Shown here one piece after another: positions 17,359-25,520 of a stretch of 64,000 nt of DNA. The notes under the pieces were generated by a model. The model did not search any database, had not been told where the DNA came from, and saw only the letters and a program-made list of their open reading frames with translations. Numbering within the stretch: position 1 is the stretch's first letter; each line of letters starts with the position of its first letter. The position numbers and the translations under genes were made by a program. Location: positions 31,164 through 95,163 of the forward strand of contig JBFHIW010000008.1 of NCBI GenBank assembly GCA_041596235.1, written 5' to 3'. This DNA is from Seohaeicola sp041596235. Its GTDB lineage: Bacteria; Pseudomonadota; Alphaproteobacteria; Rhodobacterales; Rhodobacteraceae.

Positions 17359-18162
17359 ATGCCGCAGACACTGGACATGGGAAACCGCCGCTTTGGCCGT
17401 GTGAACTGGCTTGGACTTTACACGCTCGCCCTGCGCGAGGTGATGCGCTTCGTCTCGGTCTGGACGCAGACACTGTTGGCGCCCCTCGTCACGGCCGCGC
17501 TATTCCTGCTGATCTTCTCGATTGCCATCGGTCCCAACCGGGGCGAGGTGCTGGGCGTGTCCTTCACCGCCTTCATCGCGCCGGGGATCCTGATGATGAC
17601 AGTGATCCAGAACGCCTTTGCCAATACCTCGTCCTCGATCGTGATTTCGAAGGTACAGGGCAATATCGTGGACACGCTGATGCCCCCGCTCTCGGCGGGC
17701 GAACTGGTGATCGGTTACCTGGCGGGCGGGCTGGTGCGCGGTCTGGCCGTGGCGCTGGCGATCGGGCTTGGTATCCTCTTGGTGCTGGGCCTTCCGATCG
17801 TGCATCCGCTCTGGGCGCTTGTCTTCGTGATCCTCGGGTCCACCCTGATGGGGGCGGTCGGGCTGGTTGCGGGGATCTTCGCCAACAAGTTCGACCAGAT
17901 GGCGGCGATCACCAACTTCATCGTCACACCGCTGGCTTTTCTGTCAGGCACCTTCTATTCCGTCGCCGCCTTGCCGCCGGTGATCTACGAGATCACCCAT
18001 GTGAACCCGGTGTTCTACCTGATCGACGGGGTGCGTTTCGGGGTGCTGGGGGTGTCTGACAGCTCGCCCTGGCTGGGGCTGGCCGTGTGTTCCGTGACGA
18101 CGCTTGCCGCAGCGCTTGTCGCCTGGGCGATGTTCCGCACCGGATATCGGCTGAAGGCCTGA
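17359..18162 (+). CDS. ABC-2 type transporter permease
   Basis: A 267-residue inner-membrane permease of the ABC-2 family (drug/lipid/polysaccharide export), with six hydrophobic helices. Family-typical stretches include FIAPGILMMTVIQNAFANTSSSI and TPLAFLSGTFYS near the last helices. It resembles the permeases paired with YadH/YadG-like ATPases, but no ATPase gene is next to it, so its motor must be encoded elsewhere. ATG 17359 is preferred because AGAGGGA lies about 8 bases before it; ATG 17332 is also in frame. The substrate is unknown. Confidence 0.82.
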   Translation: MPQTLDMGNRRFGRVNWLGLYTLALREVMRFVSVWTQTLLAPLVTAALFLLIFSIAIGPNRGEVLGVSFTAFIAPGILMMTVIQNAFANTSSSIVISKVQGNIVDTLMPPLSAGELVIGYLAGGLVRGLAVALAIGLGILLVLGLPIVHPLWALVFVILGSTLMGAVGLVAGIFANKFDQMAAITNFIVTPLAFLSGTFYSVAALPPVIYEITHVNPVFYLIDGVRFGVLGVSDSSPWLGLAVCSVTTLAAALVAWAMFRTGYRLKA

Positions 18163-18229
18163 TCCCGTGCGGGTGGGCGGGCGCGATTTCATCTTGGCGC
18201 GACCGCAGATTGACGCTATGCAAAATCGC

Positions 18230-18286
18230 ATGAGCACAAGCATCCGCCTCTCCGCGATCAGCCGACGTCGACGCATCCGCGCCTGA
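18230..18286 (+). CDS. Arginine-rich mini-ORF upstream of argD (possible leader peptide)
   Basis: The 293 bases between the ABC permease and argD contain an 18-codon frame (22 codons if started at ATG 18218). It includes four consecutive arginine codons of different types (CGA CGT CGA CGC, 18263-18274) and six Arg in 18 residues. Because the next gene makes arginine, it could be a leader for attenuation. No good SD precedes it, and I cannot draw a convincing terminator/antiterminator pair between it and argD, so this is tentative. A TTGACT at 18398 could be the argD -35, but its -10 is poor. Confidence 0.25.
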   Translation: MSTSIRLSAISRRRRIRA

Positions 18287-18455
18287 CGGCACCGCCGCTG
18301 TGTTCACTGCGCCACTGCGCAACCCACCCCCGCCCATACCGATCGAAGGCAGTGCTTGCCATTTATTGCGTCACAAGGCGCATTTCCTTCGAGATTGTTG
18401 ACTTGAGGTCCCTGCTGATGCACTCACAGGGCCTTGCCATGAAAGGAAGATCGCG

Positions 18456-19637
18456 ATGATCCCGTCCATATTGCCAACTTACAACCGCGCTGCCCTGCAA
18501 TTCGTCAAGGGCGAAGGTAGCTGGATGATCGAGGCTGACGGGCGACGCTTTCTGGACATGGGGGCAGGTATCGCCGTGAACGCGCTGGGACATGCGCATC
18601 CCGCGCTTGTCGCGGCGCTGACCGAACAGGCTGGCAAGCTGTGGCATGTGTCGAACCTCTACCAGATCCCGCAGCAGCAGGCGCTGGCCGACAAGCTGGT
18701 CGAGACGACCTTTGCCGATACGGTCTTTTTCACCAATTCGGGCACCGAAAGCTGCGAACTGGCCGTGAAGATGGCGCGCAAATACTGGTATGACAAAGGT
18801 CAGCCAGAGCGGACCGACATCATCACGTTCAACGGATCGTTCCATGGCCGATCCTCGGCGGGTATCGCCGCTGCCGGCTCGGAAAAGATGATCAAGGGCT
18901 TTGCACCGCTGCTGCCCGGTTTCGTGCATCTGGACTGGGGCGATCATGACGCCCTGCACGCGGCCATTAATGAGCGCACCGCAGCCATCCTGATCGAGCC
19001 GATCCAGGGTGAGGGCGGGATCCGCCCGCTGCCGGATCAGTGCCTCAAGGGGCTGCGCGCGCTGTGCGACCAGACCGGAACGCTTCTGATCCTGGACGAG
19101 GTGCAATGCGGCATGGGCCGGACGGGGCGTCTTTTCGCCCATGAATGGGCCGGTGTCAGCCCTGACATCATGATGGTCGCCAAGGGCATCGGCGGGGGTT
19201 TTCCGCTCGGTGCGGTTCTGGCCACCGAGGATGCGGCATCCGGCATGACCGCGGGCACCCATGGGTCGACCTATGGCGGCAACCCGCTGGCCTGTGCGGT
19301 GGGTCTGGCCGTGATGCAGATCCTGTCTGATCCCGCGTTTCTTGACGGGGTCCGCGCCCGCGCCGGTGCCTTGCGCCAGAAGCTTGAGGGGCTTGTCGCC
19401 GCGCATCCCGATGTCTTTGACTCCGTGCGTGGCACCGGCCTGATGCTGGGTCTGAAATGCAAGCCGTCGAACCTCGATGTGGTGGCGGCCGGCTATGCCG
19501 AGCAGCTGATCACCGTTCCTGCGGGCGACAATGTCATCCGGTTGCTGCCCCCGCTGAACCTGTCGGAAGAGGAGGTCGCCGAGGCGGTTGCACGCCTCGA
19601 CCGCGCCGCCACCGCGCTCGAGGGCCAGTCCGCCTGA
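18456..19637 (+). CDS. argD: Acetylornithine aminotransferase ArgD
   Basis: A 393-residue class-III PLP aminotransferase that makes N-acetylornithine from N-acetylglutamate semialdehyde and glutamate in arginine synthesis. Seen are TNSGTESCELAVKMARKY (PLP phosphate site), NGSFHGRSSA, LILDEVQCGMGRTGR (the Asp that contacts the PLP ring nitrogen) and VAKGIGGGFPLGA, with Lys243 as the Schiff-base lysine. Length is typical. GGAAG precedes ATG 18456. It is followed by argF in the same direction, an argDF operon common in alphaproteobacteria, with a copy of the 3'-end repeat between the two. Confidence 0.92.
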   Translation: MIPSILPTYNRAALQFVKGEGSWMIEADGRRFLDMGAGIAVNALGHAHPALVAALTEQAGKLWHVSNLYQIPQQQALADKLVETTFADTVFFTNSGTESCELAVKMARKYWYDKGQPERTDIITFNGSFHGRSSAGIAAAGSEKMIKGFAPLLPGFVHLDWGDHDALHAAINERTAAILIEPIQGEGGIRPLPDQCLKGLRALCDQTGTLLILDEVQCGMGRTGRLFAHEWAGVSPDIMMVAKGIGGGFPLGAVLATEDAASGMTAGTHGSTYGGNPLACAVGLAVMQILSDPAFLDGVRARAGALRQKLEGLVAAHPDVFDSVRGTGLMLGLKCKPSNLDVVAAGYAEQLITVPAGDNVIRLLPPLNLSEEEVAEAVARLDRAATALEGQSA

Positions 19638-19638
19638 G

Positions 19639-19708
19639 CTTCTTCTTGCCACAAATATCCCGGGGGGATCGCTCAACGCAGTTGAGCGTGGGGGGCTGGC
19701 CCCCCTTT
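19639..19708 (+). repeat. 3'-end repeat, copy 2 (full form, between argD and argF)
   Basis: It starts one base after the argD stop. Order: CTTCTTCTTGCC, AAATATCCC, a run of six G (19662-19667), a hairpin with a 7-bp stem (19670-19676 with 19682-19688), a second six-G run (19690-19695), a 4-base loop and six C (19700-19705), then TTT. The first hairpin's sequence differs from copies 3 and 4 but still pairs. It may act as a partial terminator that lowers argF relative to argD. Confidence 0.7.
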
Positions 19709-19736
19709 GGTCCTCCCTTTTCAGGAAAAGATCCAC

Positions 19737-20663
19737 ATGCCGCATTTTCTGGACATCAATAAAACCACGCCTGCCGATCTGCGGCGCATGATCGACAATG
19801 CTCGTGCGATCAAGGATGCGCGCGCTGGCCGGCCCAAGGGCATGCGCGATGACGATCAGCCACTGGCCGGTCAGATGGTCGCGCTGATCTTCGAGAAACC
19901 CTCGACCCGGACGCGCGTGTCATTCGATGTCGGGGTGCGCCAGATGGGCGGGCAGACCATGGTCCTGTCCGGGGCGGACATGCAGCTTGGCCATGGCGAG
20001 ACCATTGCCGATACGGCCCGCGTGCTGTCGCGCTATGTGGACATGATCATGATCCGCACCTTCGAGGAGGCGACGCTTCTGGAGATGGCCGAACATGCGA
20101 CGGTTCCGGTGATCAACGGGCTGACCAACCGCACCCATCCCTGCCAGATCATGGCCGATATCATGACCTTCGAAGAGCATCGCGGCCCGATCCGCGGGCG
20201 CAAGGTGGTCTGGTCCGGCGACGGCAACAATGTCTTTGCCAGCTTTGCCCATGCGGCCGGACAATTCGGGTTCGACCTGGTGTTCACCGGCCCGCCGCCG
20301 CTGGACCCCGAGCAGGTCTTCATCGACGAGGCCCGCGCCAAGGGCGTGAACGTCACCATCGAGCGCGATCCCTACAGGGCTGTCGAGGGGGCCGATCTTG
20401 TCGTGACCGATACATGGGTCAGCATGCATGATCCGCAATCGGCCCGCGAACGGCGGCACAACCAGCTGCGCGCCTATCAGGTGAACGAGGCGCTGATGGC
20501 GCGCGCCAAGCCTGACGCGCTGTTCATGCATTGCCTGCCTGCCCATCGCGATGACGAGGCGACAAGCGCGGTGATGGATGGCCCGCATTCGGTGATCTTC
20601 GACGAGGCCGAGAACCGCCTGCATGCGCAAAAGGCGATCATGCGCTGGTGTCTGGCCAAGTAG
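19737..20663 (+). CDS. argF: Ornithine carbamoyltransferase ArgF
   Basis: A 308-residue transcarbamylase that makes citrulline from ornithine and carbamoyl phosphate. The carbamoyl-phosphate loop is FEKPSTRTRVSFDVG (about residues 46-60), the HPCQ motif is present as THPCQIMAD, and the ornithine-side HCLPAHR lies near residue 265. The frame is open to 19707, but ATG 19737 with AGGAAAAG before it gives the family N-terminus. It is convergent with pit across a 91-base gap that holds another copy of the repeat. Confidence 0.93.
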   Translation: MPHFLDINKTTPADLRRMIDNARAIKDARAGRPKGMRDDDQPLAGQMVALIFEKPSTRTRVSFDVGVRQMGGQTMVLSGADMQLGHGETIADTARVLSRYVDMIMIRTFEEATLLEMAEHATVPVINGLTNRTHPCQIMADIMTFEEHRGPIRGRKVVWSGDGNNVFASFAHAAGQFGFDLVFTGPPPLDPEQVFIDEARAKGVNVTIERDPYRAVEGADLVVTDTWVSMHDPQSARERRHNQLRAYQVNEALMARAKPDALFMHCLPAHRDDEATSAVMDGPHSVIFDEAENRLHAQKAIMRWCLAK

Positions 20664-20684
20664 CGGTTGCCGATCGGGCGGGCA

Positions 20685-20743
20685 GGGGGGCTCTGCCCCC
20701 CGTCCTGCGGACTCCCCCCGGGATATTTCGGGCAAGAAGAAAA
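20685..20743 (-). repeat. 3'-end repeat, copy 3 (full form, after pit)
   Basis: Read on the minus strand after the pit stop: a TTTCTTCTTGCC box, AAATATCCC, six G, a short hairpin (GTCC GCA GGAC), then a six-G plus C run pairing with GCCCCCC around a 3-base loop (20685-20691 with 20695-20701). It fills most of the gap between the convergent argF and pit genes, so it could end transcripts from both sides. Confidence 0.7.
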
Positions 20744-20754
20744 CGCCGACCGCG

Positions 20755-22230
20755 TTAACCCGGCAGCCTCGAGAGGCCCAGGAAGATGACGCCGGACAAC
20801 AGGGCGGCGGCGGGGACCGTGATCACCCAGGCTGCGATGATCGTCAGGAAATGCGAGCGGCGCACCAGTTTGCGACGGCGCCGTTCCTCGGGGGCGATGC
20901 GCTTGGCCGCGGCCGGGACATGGTTGCCGTTGCGCGCACGCCTGTCGTGATCCCATTCCCGGAAGAAGCCCACACCGAAGACCGCGCCCACGGCGATATG
21001 GGTGGAGCTGACCGGCAGGCCAAGCCAGCTTGCGACGATGACGGTGATGGCGGCGGAGAGTGACACGCAATAGGCGCGCATCGGGTTGAGCTTGGTGATC
21101 TGGCTGCCCACCATGCGGATCAGTTTGGGGCCGAACAGGAACAGCCCGAAGGAGATGCCGAAGGCGCCGATCACCATGACCCAGCTTGGGATCGAGACTT
21201 TCGCCGCGGTTCCGCCATCCTCGATCGCGTGAACAATGGCGGCCAGCGGACCGACCGCGTTGGCCACGTCATTCGCGCCATGGGCAAAGGACAGAAGTGC
21301 CGCCGAAAAGACAAGTGGCAGGCCGAACAACACCTTGAGCGACTTGTTGCGGTTCTCCATCCCTTCGGACTGGCGCCTGATCAGGGGCACGCAGACCGCG
21401 TAGCAGATGACCCCCGCGACGAGGCCGATCAGAAGCGCCGTTCCGATGTCGATCTTGATGACCTTGCTGAGGCCCTTGAGAGAGAGGTAGGTGCCGAAAG
21501 CGCCAGCCATGATGCCCAGCAGAACGGGCACCCAGACGCGGGCTGCGGCGATCTTGTCTTCACGGTAGATGATGCGGCTCTTGATCAGGGCCAGAAACGC
21601 TGCGGCGATCAGCCCGCCCAGAAGCGGCGAGATCACCCAGCTTGCGGCAATGGCGCCCATGCTGGGCCAGTTCACTGCACTCATCCCGGCCGCGACGATG
21701 CCGGCGCCCATCACGCCACCGACCACGGAATGCGTGGTCGAGACCGGTGCGCCGACCCATGTCGCGAGGTTGACCCAGAGCGCCGAGGAAATCAGCGCCG
21801 CCATCATCGCCCAGACAAAGATGCGCGGATCGGCGATGCCGGCGGGATCGATGATCCCGCGCGAGATCGTCGAGACCACGTCGCCACCCGCCAGCAGCGC
21901 ACCCGCGCTTTCGAAGATGGCGGCGATCACGATCGCGCCGCCCATGGTCAGCGCATTGGCCCCGACCGCCGGGCCCATGTTGTTGGCTACATCATTCGCG
22001 CCGATATTCAGTGCCATGTAGGCCCCGAAGACGGCTGCTGCGACGACCACGATGTTCAGGTCCTCGGTGCCCATCAGGATGGCGGCCATCAGGCCCGCCA
22101 GCACGATGAACGCGAGGGCGATCCCCATGCCCACCAGCGGCCGCGAGACATAGGCCGTCGCGGATTCAACCCGTGAGATGCGATTGAGATCCCTGTCCAG
22201 CGTGGCCCAGCTGTTGCCATGCTCCGACAT
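20755..22230 (-). CDS. pit: Inorganic phosphate transporter, Pit family
   Basis: A 491-residue membrane symporter for phosphate (usually as a metal-phosphate complex) driven by the proton or sodium gradient. The two family repeats each carry the GANDVANxxGP signature: NIGANDVANNMGPAVGANAL in the first half and AHGANDVANAVGPLAA in the second. About ten helices are predicted. The frame is open to 22260; ATG 22230 is chosen because an AAGAAGG SD lies upstream and the shorter N-terminus suits the family. A Pho-box-like triple repeat lies about 100 bases upstream. Confidence 0.88.
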   Translation of the reverse strand: MSEHGNSWATLDRDLNRISRVESATAYVSRPLVGMGIALAFIVLAGLMAAILMGTEDLNIVVVAAAVFGAYMALNIGANDVANNMGPAVGANALTMGGAIVIAAIFESAGALLAGGDVVSTISRGIIDPAGIADPRIFVWAMMAALISSALWVNLATWVGAPVSTTHSVVGGVMGAGIVAAGMSAVNWPSMGAIAASWVISPLLGGLIAAAFLALIKSRIIYREDKIAAARVWVPVLLGIMAGAFGTYLSLKGLSKVIKIDIGTALLIGLVAGVICYAVCVPLIRRQSEGMENRNKSLKVLFGLPLVFSAALLSFAHGANDVANAVGPLAAIVHAIEDGGTAAKVSIPSWVMVIGAFGISFGLFLFGPKLIRMVGSQITKLNPMRAYCVSLSAAITVIVASWLGLPVSSTHIAVGAVFGVGFFREWDHDRRARNGNHVPAAAKRIAPEERRRRKLVRRSHFLTIIAAWVITVPAAALLSGVIFLGLSRLPG

Positions 22231-22326
22231 CGTGATGCGCCTTCTTTTCCGATGGCGCATCCGCAGGGACGAGCCGTTGACAATCAGCCACGGCCCTAGA
22301 GGGGTTTGCCCTTCAATTCAAGCAAG

Positions 22327-22359
22327 GTGTCATGAAATCGTAACAAAACCGTTACAATT
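22327..22359 (+). promoter_or_regulatory. Pho-box-like triple repeat upstream of pit
   Basis: Three 7-base blocks at an exact 11-base period: GTGTCAT (22327-22333), TCGTAAC (22338-22344) and CCGTTAC (22349-22355), each followed by an A/T-rich 4-base linker. This is the architecture of a PhoB box (7-4-7), and the first block is one base off CTGTCAT. It faces away from pit and overlaps the last codon of the NUDIX gene. PhoB is known to repress pit in Sinorhizobium; that role here is inference. Confidence 0.45.
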
Positions 22360-22810
22360 CGATCAGGATATCCCGCAAGCCAGGTTCGTCCACAAGGGCG
22401 GCAGCCTTGCTTGGGGGAAACCAGCGGCGATTGCGCTCATCGGCTTCGGGATAGGCTTCGGCCATCTGCACATCGGTGACGGCAAAGACCTTCACTTCGA
22501 CCGGGACGGGCACGCCGCCTTCCATGCGCTTGGCATAGTCATAGCTGCCGATCGGTTGTTCCGCGATATGGCCGGTTTTCACCCCGGCCTCTTCCCAGGC
22601 TTCCTGCAGGGCCGCGCCGGGTGCCGACAACCCGTCGATCGGCCAGCCCTTGGGCAGGATCCACCGACCGGTGTCGCGTGACGTGATCAGAAGGACTTCG
22701 CGGTCGGGGCCTTCGCCACGCAAGCAAAGTGCCGCGACTTGCAACCGCTTGGGCCGTGTCAGAAGGGGTTGGACCATATTGGTCCATGCTGCTTTCAATG
22801 GATTGAACAT
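22352..22810 (-). CDS. NUDIX hydrolase
   Basis: A 152-residue NUDIX hydrolase. The signature helix is present as GAALQEAWEEAGVKTG, with the REUXEE-equivalent glutamates; the usual Arg of that motif appears as Gln (LQEAWEEAG). WILPKGWPIDG precedes it, a feature of the diphosphoinositol-polyphosphate/Ap4A-like subgroup, though the substrate cannot be assigned. The frame extends to 22933, but ATG 22810 starts the conserved N-terminus (MFNPLKAAW). It is followed by pit on the same strand with a 121-base gap. Confidence 0.8.
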   Translation of the reverse strand: MFNPLKAAWTNMVQPLLTRPKRLQVAALCLRGEGPDREVLLITSRDTGRWILPKGWPIDGLSAPGAALQEAWEEAGVKTGHIAEQPIGSYDYAKRMEGGVPVPVEVKVFAVTDVQMAEAYPEADERNRRWFPPSKAAALVDEPGLRDILIEL

Positions 22811-22957
22811 AGCTGTAAGTCCGCGCCTGCCTGGCAATATCTGCCTGTTTGTTTTTTTCGTTATCCTTCGATTATACGCTGTCTTGCGCAGAAACGCAAA
22901 GTGATGCGTGATTGTTGTGCAGTGATCGGCCATGTGCGGCGAAAAAAGTGGCAGGTG

Positions 22958-25420
22958 TCACGTGCCGCGCGGCTTGGCGCGCAGGGTCGGATCGGCCTCG
23001 CGCGGGTTGTCGGGCCAGGGATGGCGCGGGTAGCGCCCGCGCATGTCGCGGCGCACATCGGCGTAGGAGCTGTCCCAGAAGCCGGGAATGTCCATCGTGG
23101 TCTGCACCGGGCGGCCTGCGGGCGACAGAAGCGTCACGCGCAGTGGTTGGCCTGCGACCGTGGGATGGACGGTCTGACCGAACATTTCCTGCAGGCGCAG
23201 TTCGATGGCAGGGGCCGCGCCGTCATAATCGATGGGGATGTTGCGCCCCAGCGGCGTGGTGAAATGTGAGGGCACCGCGCGGTCCAGGGCTTGCTGGCTG
23301 TTCCAGTCCAGCATGGCGCGCAGGGCGGGCAGCAGGTCGAAGGCTTTCCACTCTGCGGCGCTGCGCACCCCGGCCAGATGGGGCAGCAGCCAGTCCGCGA
23401 GGCTGTCCAGCAAGGCTTCGTCGGCCATGTCGGGCAGGTCAAGCCCGCCCTTGCGCGCCAGCGCCACGCGGGCGCGAAAGCGTTGCGCGGCGGCTGAAGG
23501 GGCGAGGCCCAGATCGCACACACCGTCCAGCATGGCGCGCGCGACCATGTCGGCTGGCGCATCGGACCATCTGCGATCATCAAGGACCACCGCGCCGAAC
23601 CGTTCCTGCCGTCGCGCGATCACGCGCCGGTCACGGCGGGACCATTCGCACATGTCGACCCAATGGATCTGATCGGCAAAAAGCCCGCGCAGCGCGCTTT
23701 CGGTGATCGCCACTGCCTGCCTGATCCGGGCCTCGCGCGGGTTGCCGTCCAGATCGGTCGCCACGATCAGGCGCACCGCGGCCAGCGGATCGTGATCGTC
23801 CAGAATCGCCCCCTTGCCACCCGAAAGGATGAAGCGCGCGGCATCGCCCTTGCGCCGCTGTCCGATCCTGTCGGGATAAGCCAGGGCGGCCATTTCGGCG
23901 GGGCCGATCTTGCCGGTTGTGCCCTCGCCCGTGCCTGCGGCAAGGCGCTTTGCCTCGGCCTTGATCCGTTCGATCGCGGCGCGATTGGCGGGATGGGGAC
24001 GGGTATCATGGTAGCGCCGCAGGTCGTTGATCGCCTCGAGCCGCAGGGTCAGATCGACCGGGGCGGCGCGTGGCAGCGGGTCACGTTCGGCCAGAAGGGC
24101 GGCCAATGGCGCGGCCTGTCGCCCGGCCAGGGCCAGCATATGGGCCAGGCGCGGATGCAGGGGGAGGGCCGCCAGCTTGCGACCGTGATCCGTGATCCGG
24201 TTGGTATCGTCCAGTGCGCCCAGCATCTGCAGCAGGGCTTGGGCCTCGGCGTAGACGCCTGCGTTCGGCGGTGTCAGAAAGGCCAACTGGTCCGGCGTTG
24301 CCCCCCAGAGCGCCAGTTCCAGCGCAAGCGGGGACAGGTCAGCCGCCTCGATCTCGGCGGGGGGGTAGGCGGTCAGCGCGCCTTCCTCGCCCTTGGTCCA
24401 GAGGCGGTAACAGATGCCGGGAGCGACGCGGCCTGCACGACCCGCGCGTTGGGTGGCTTCGGCCCGGGTGACGCGCTCGGTCACCAGCCGGGACATCCCC
24501 GAGCCGGGATCGAAACGGGCGCGCCGCGCCCGTCCTGCATCGACGACGACGCGGATGTCTTCGATCGTCAGGGATGTTTCCGCGATCGATGTGGCCAGCA
24601 CGATCTTGCGGGTGCCGGGTTGCGTGACAGGTGCGATGGCGGCGCGCTGTGCCGCGAAATCCATGGCGCCGAACAGGGGGCGGATTGCGCAGGATGCGGG
24701 CAGGCGTCTGGACAAGATCGCCTCGACCCGCCGGATCTCGCTCTCGCCGGGCAGGAAGACCAGAACGCCGCCTTCGGTTGCGGCAACCGCCCGGGTGATC
24801 AGATCGGCGCAGGCATCCTCGAGCCGGGTGGCCTTTGGCAGCGGCGCGTCCAGCCATTGCAGATCGACCGGATAGCTGCGCCCCGCTGAGGTGATGACCG
24901 GCGTGCCCGCGCCCATCAATGCGGCGACGGGTTCGGCGTCGAGCGTGGCGGACATGGCCAGCAGGATCAGATCCTCGCGCAAAGCGCCCGCGATTTCGAG
25001 GCAGAGCGCAAGGCCCAGATCGGCATTCAGGGATCGTTCGTGGAATTCGTCGAAGATCACCGCGCCTACGCCGGTCAGGCCGGGATCGGACTGGATCATG
25101 CGTGTCAGAATGCCTTCGGTCACGACCTCGATCCGCGTGGTCTTGCCGATCCTGCTATCGCCCCGGATGCGGTAGCCGACGGTCTGCCCAATGGCTTCGC
25201 CCAGCGTTTCCGCCATCCTTTCGGCTGCGGCCCGTGCTGCCAGACGGCGGGGTTCCAGCATCAGGATGCGGCCTTGGGTCAGCCCCGCCTCCAGCATGGC
25301 CAGGGGCACGACCGTGGTCTTGCCTGCGCCTGGCGGAGCTTGCAGCACGGCGCGGCCATGGGCGCGCAGCCCCGCAATCAGCGGGGGCAGCGCGTCATGG
25401 ATGGGAAGGGTGGTCTGCAT
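22958..25420 (-). CDS. hrpB: ATP-dependent helicase HrpB
   Basis: An 820-residue DEAH-type RNA helicase of the HrpB family. Helicase motifs appear in order: I APPGAGKTT (residue 31 on), Ia EPRRLAARAAAER, II as DEFH in VIFDEFHERSLNADLG, III AMSATL, then LVFLPGESEIRRVE, TSIAETSLTI and VI QRAGRAGRVAPG. The long C-terminal half (beyond about 480) matches the HrpB-specific region (MFGQTVHPTVAGQPLRVTLL, PVQTTMDIPGFWDSSY, RDMRGRYPRHPWPDNP). The function in bacteria is poorly known. The frame is open to 26113, but that part is antisense to meaB, and ATG 25420 gives the family start. Confidence 0.9.
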   Translation of the reverse strand: MQTTLPIHDALPPLIAGLRAHGRAVLQAPPGAGKTTVVPLAMLEAGLTQGRILMLEPRRLAARAAAERMAETLGEAIGQTVGYRIRGDSRIGKTTRIEVVTEGILTRMIQSDPGLTGVGAVIFDEFHERSLNADLGLALCLEIAGALREDLILLAMSATLDAEPVAALMGAGTPVITSAGRSYPVDLQWLDAPLPKATRLEDACADLITRAVAATEGGVLVFLPGESEIRRVEAILSRRLPASCAIRPLFGAMDFAAQRAAIAPVTQPGTRKIVLATSIAETSLTIEDIRVVVDAGRARRARFDPGSGMSRLVTERVTRAEATQRAGRAGRVAPGICYRLWTKGEEGALTAYPPAEIEAADLSPLALELALWGATPDQLAFLTPPNAGVYAEAQALLQMLGALDDTNRITDHGRKLAALPLHPRLAHMLALAGRQAAPLAALLAERDPLPRAAPVDLTLRLEAINDLRRYHDTRPHPANRAAIERIKAEAKRLAAGTGEGTTGKIGPAEMAALAYPDRIGQRRKGDAARFILSGGKGAILDDHDPLAAVRLIVATDLDGNPREARIRQAVAITESALRGLFADQIHWVDMCEWSRRDRRVIARRQERFGAVVLDDRRWSDAPADMVARAMLDGVCDLGLAPSAAAQRFRARVALARKGGLDLPDMADEALLDSLADWLLPHLAGVRSAAEWKAFDLLPALRAMLDWNSQQALDRAVPSHFTTPLGRNIPIDYDGAAPAIELRLQEMFGQTVHPTVAGQPLRVTLLSPAGRPVQTTMDIPGFWDSSYADVRRDMRGRYPRHPWPDNPREADPTLRAKPRGT

Positions 25421-25520
25421 GACCGCCTTATCGGGGATTTCGCCCGCCCCGTCCATCGCCTGACTGGACAGGCCCGGCCCGCCAAGGCATGAAGTCCGGG
25501 CAGAGTGAAGGACCGACCCG

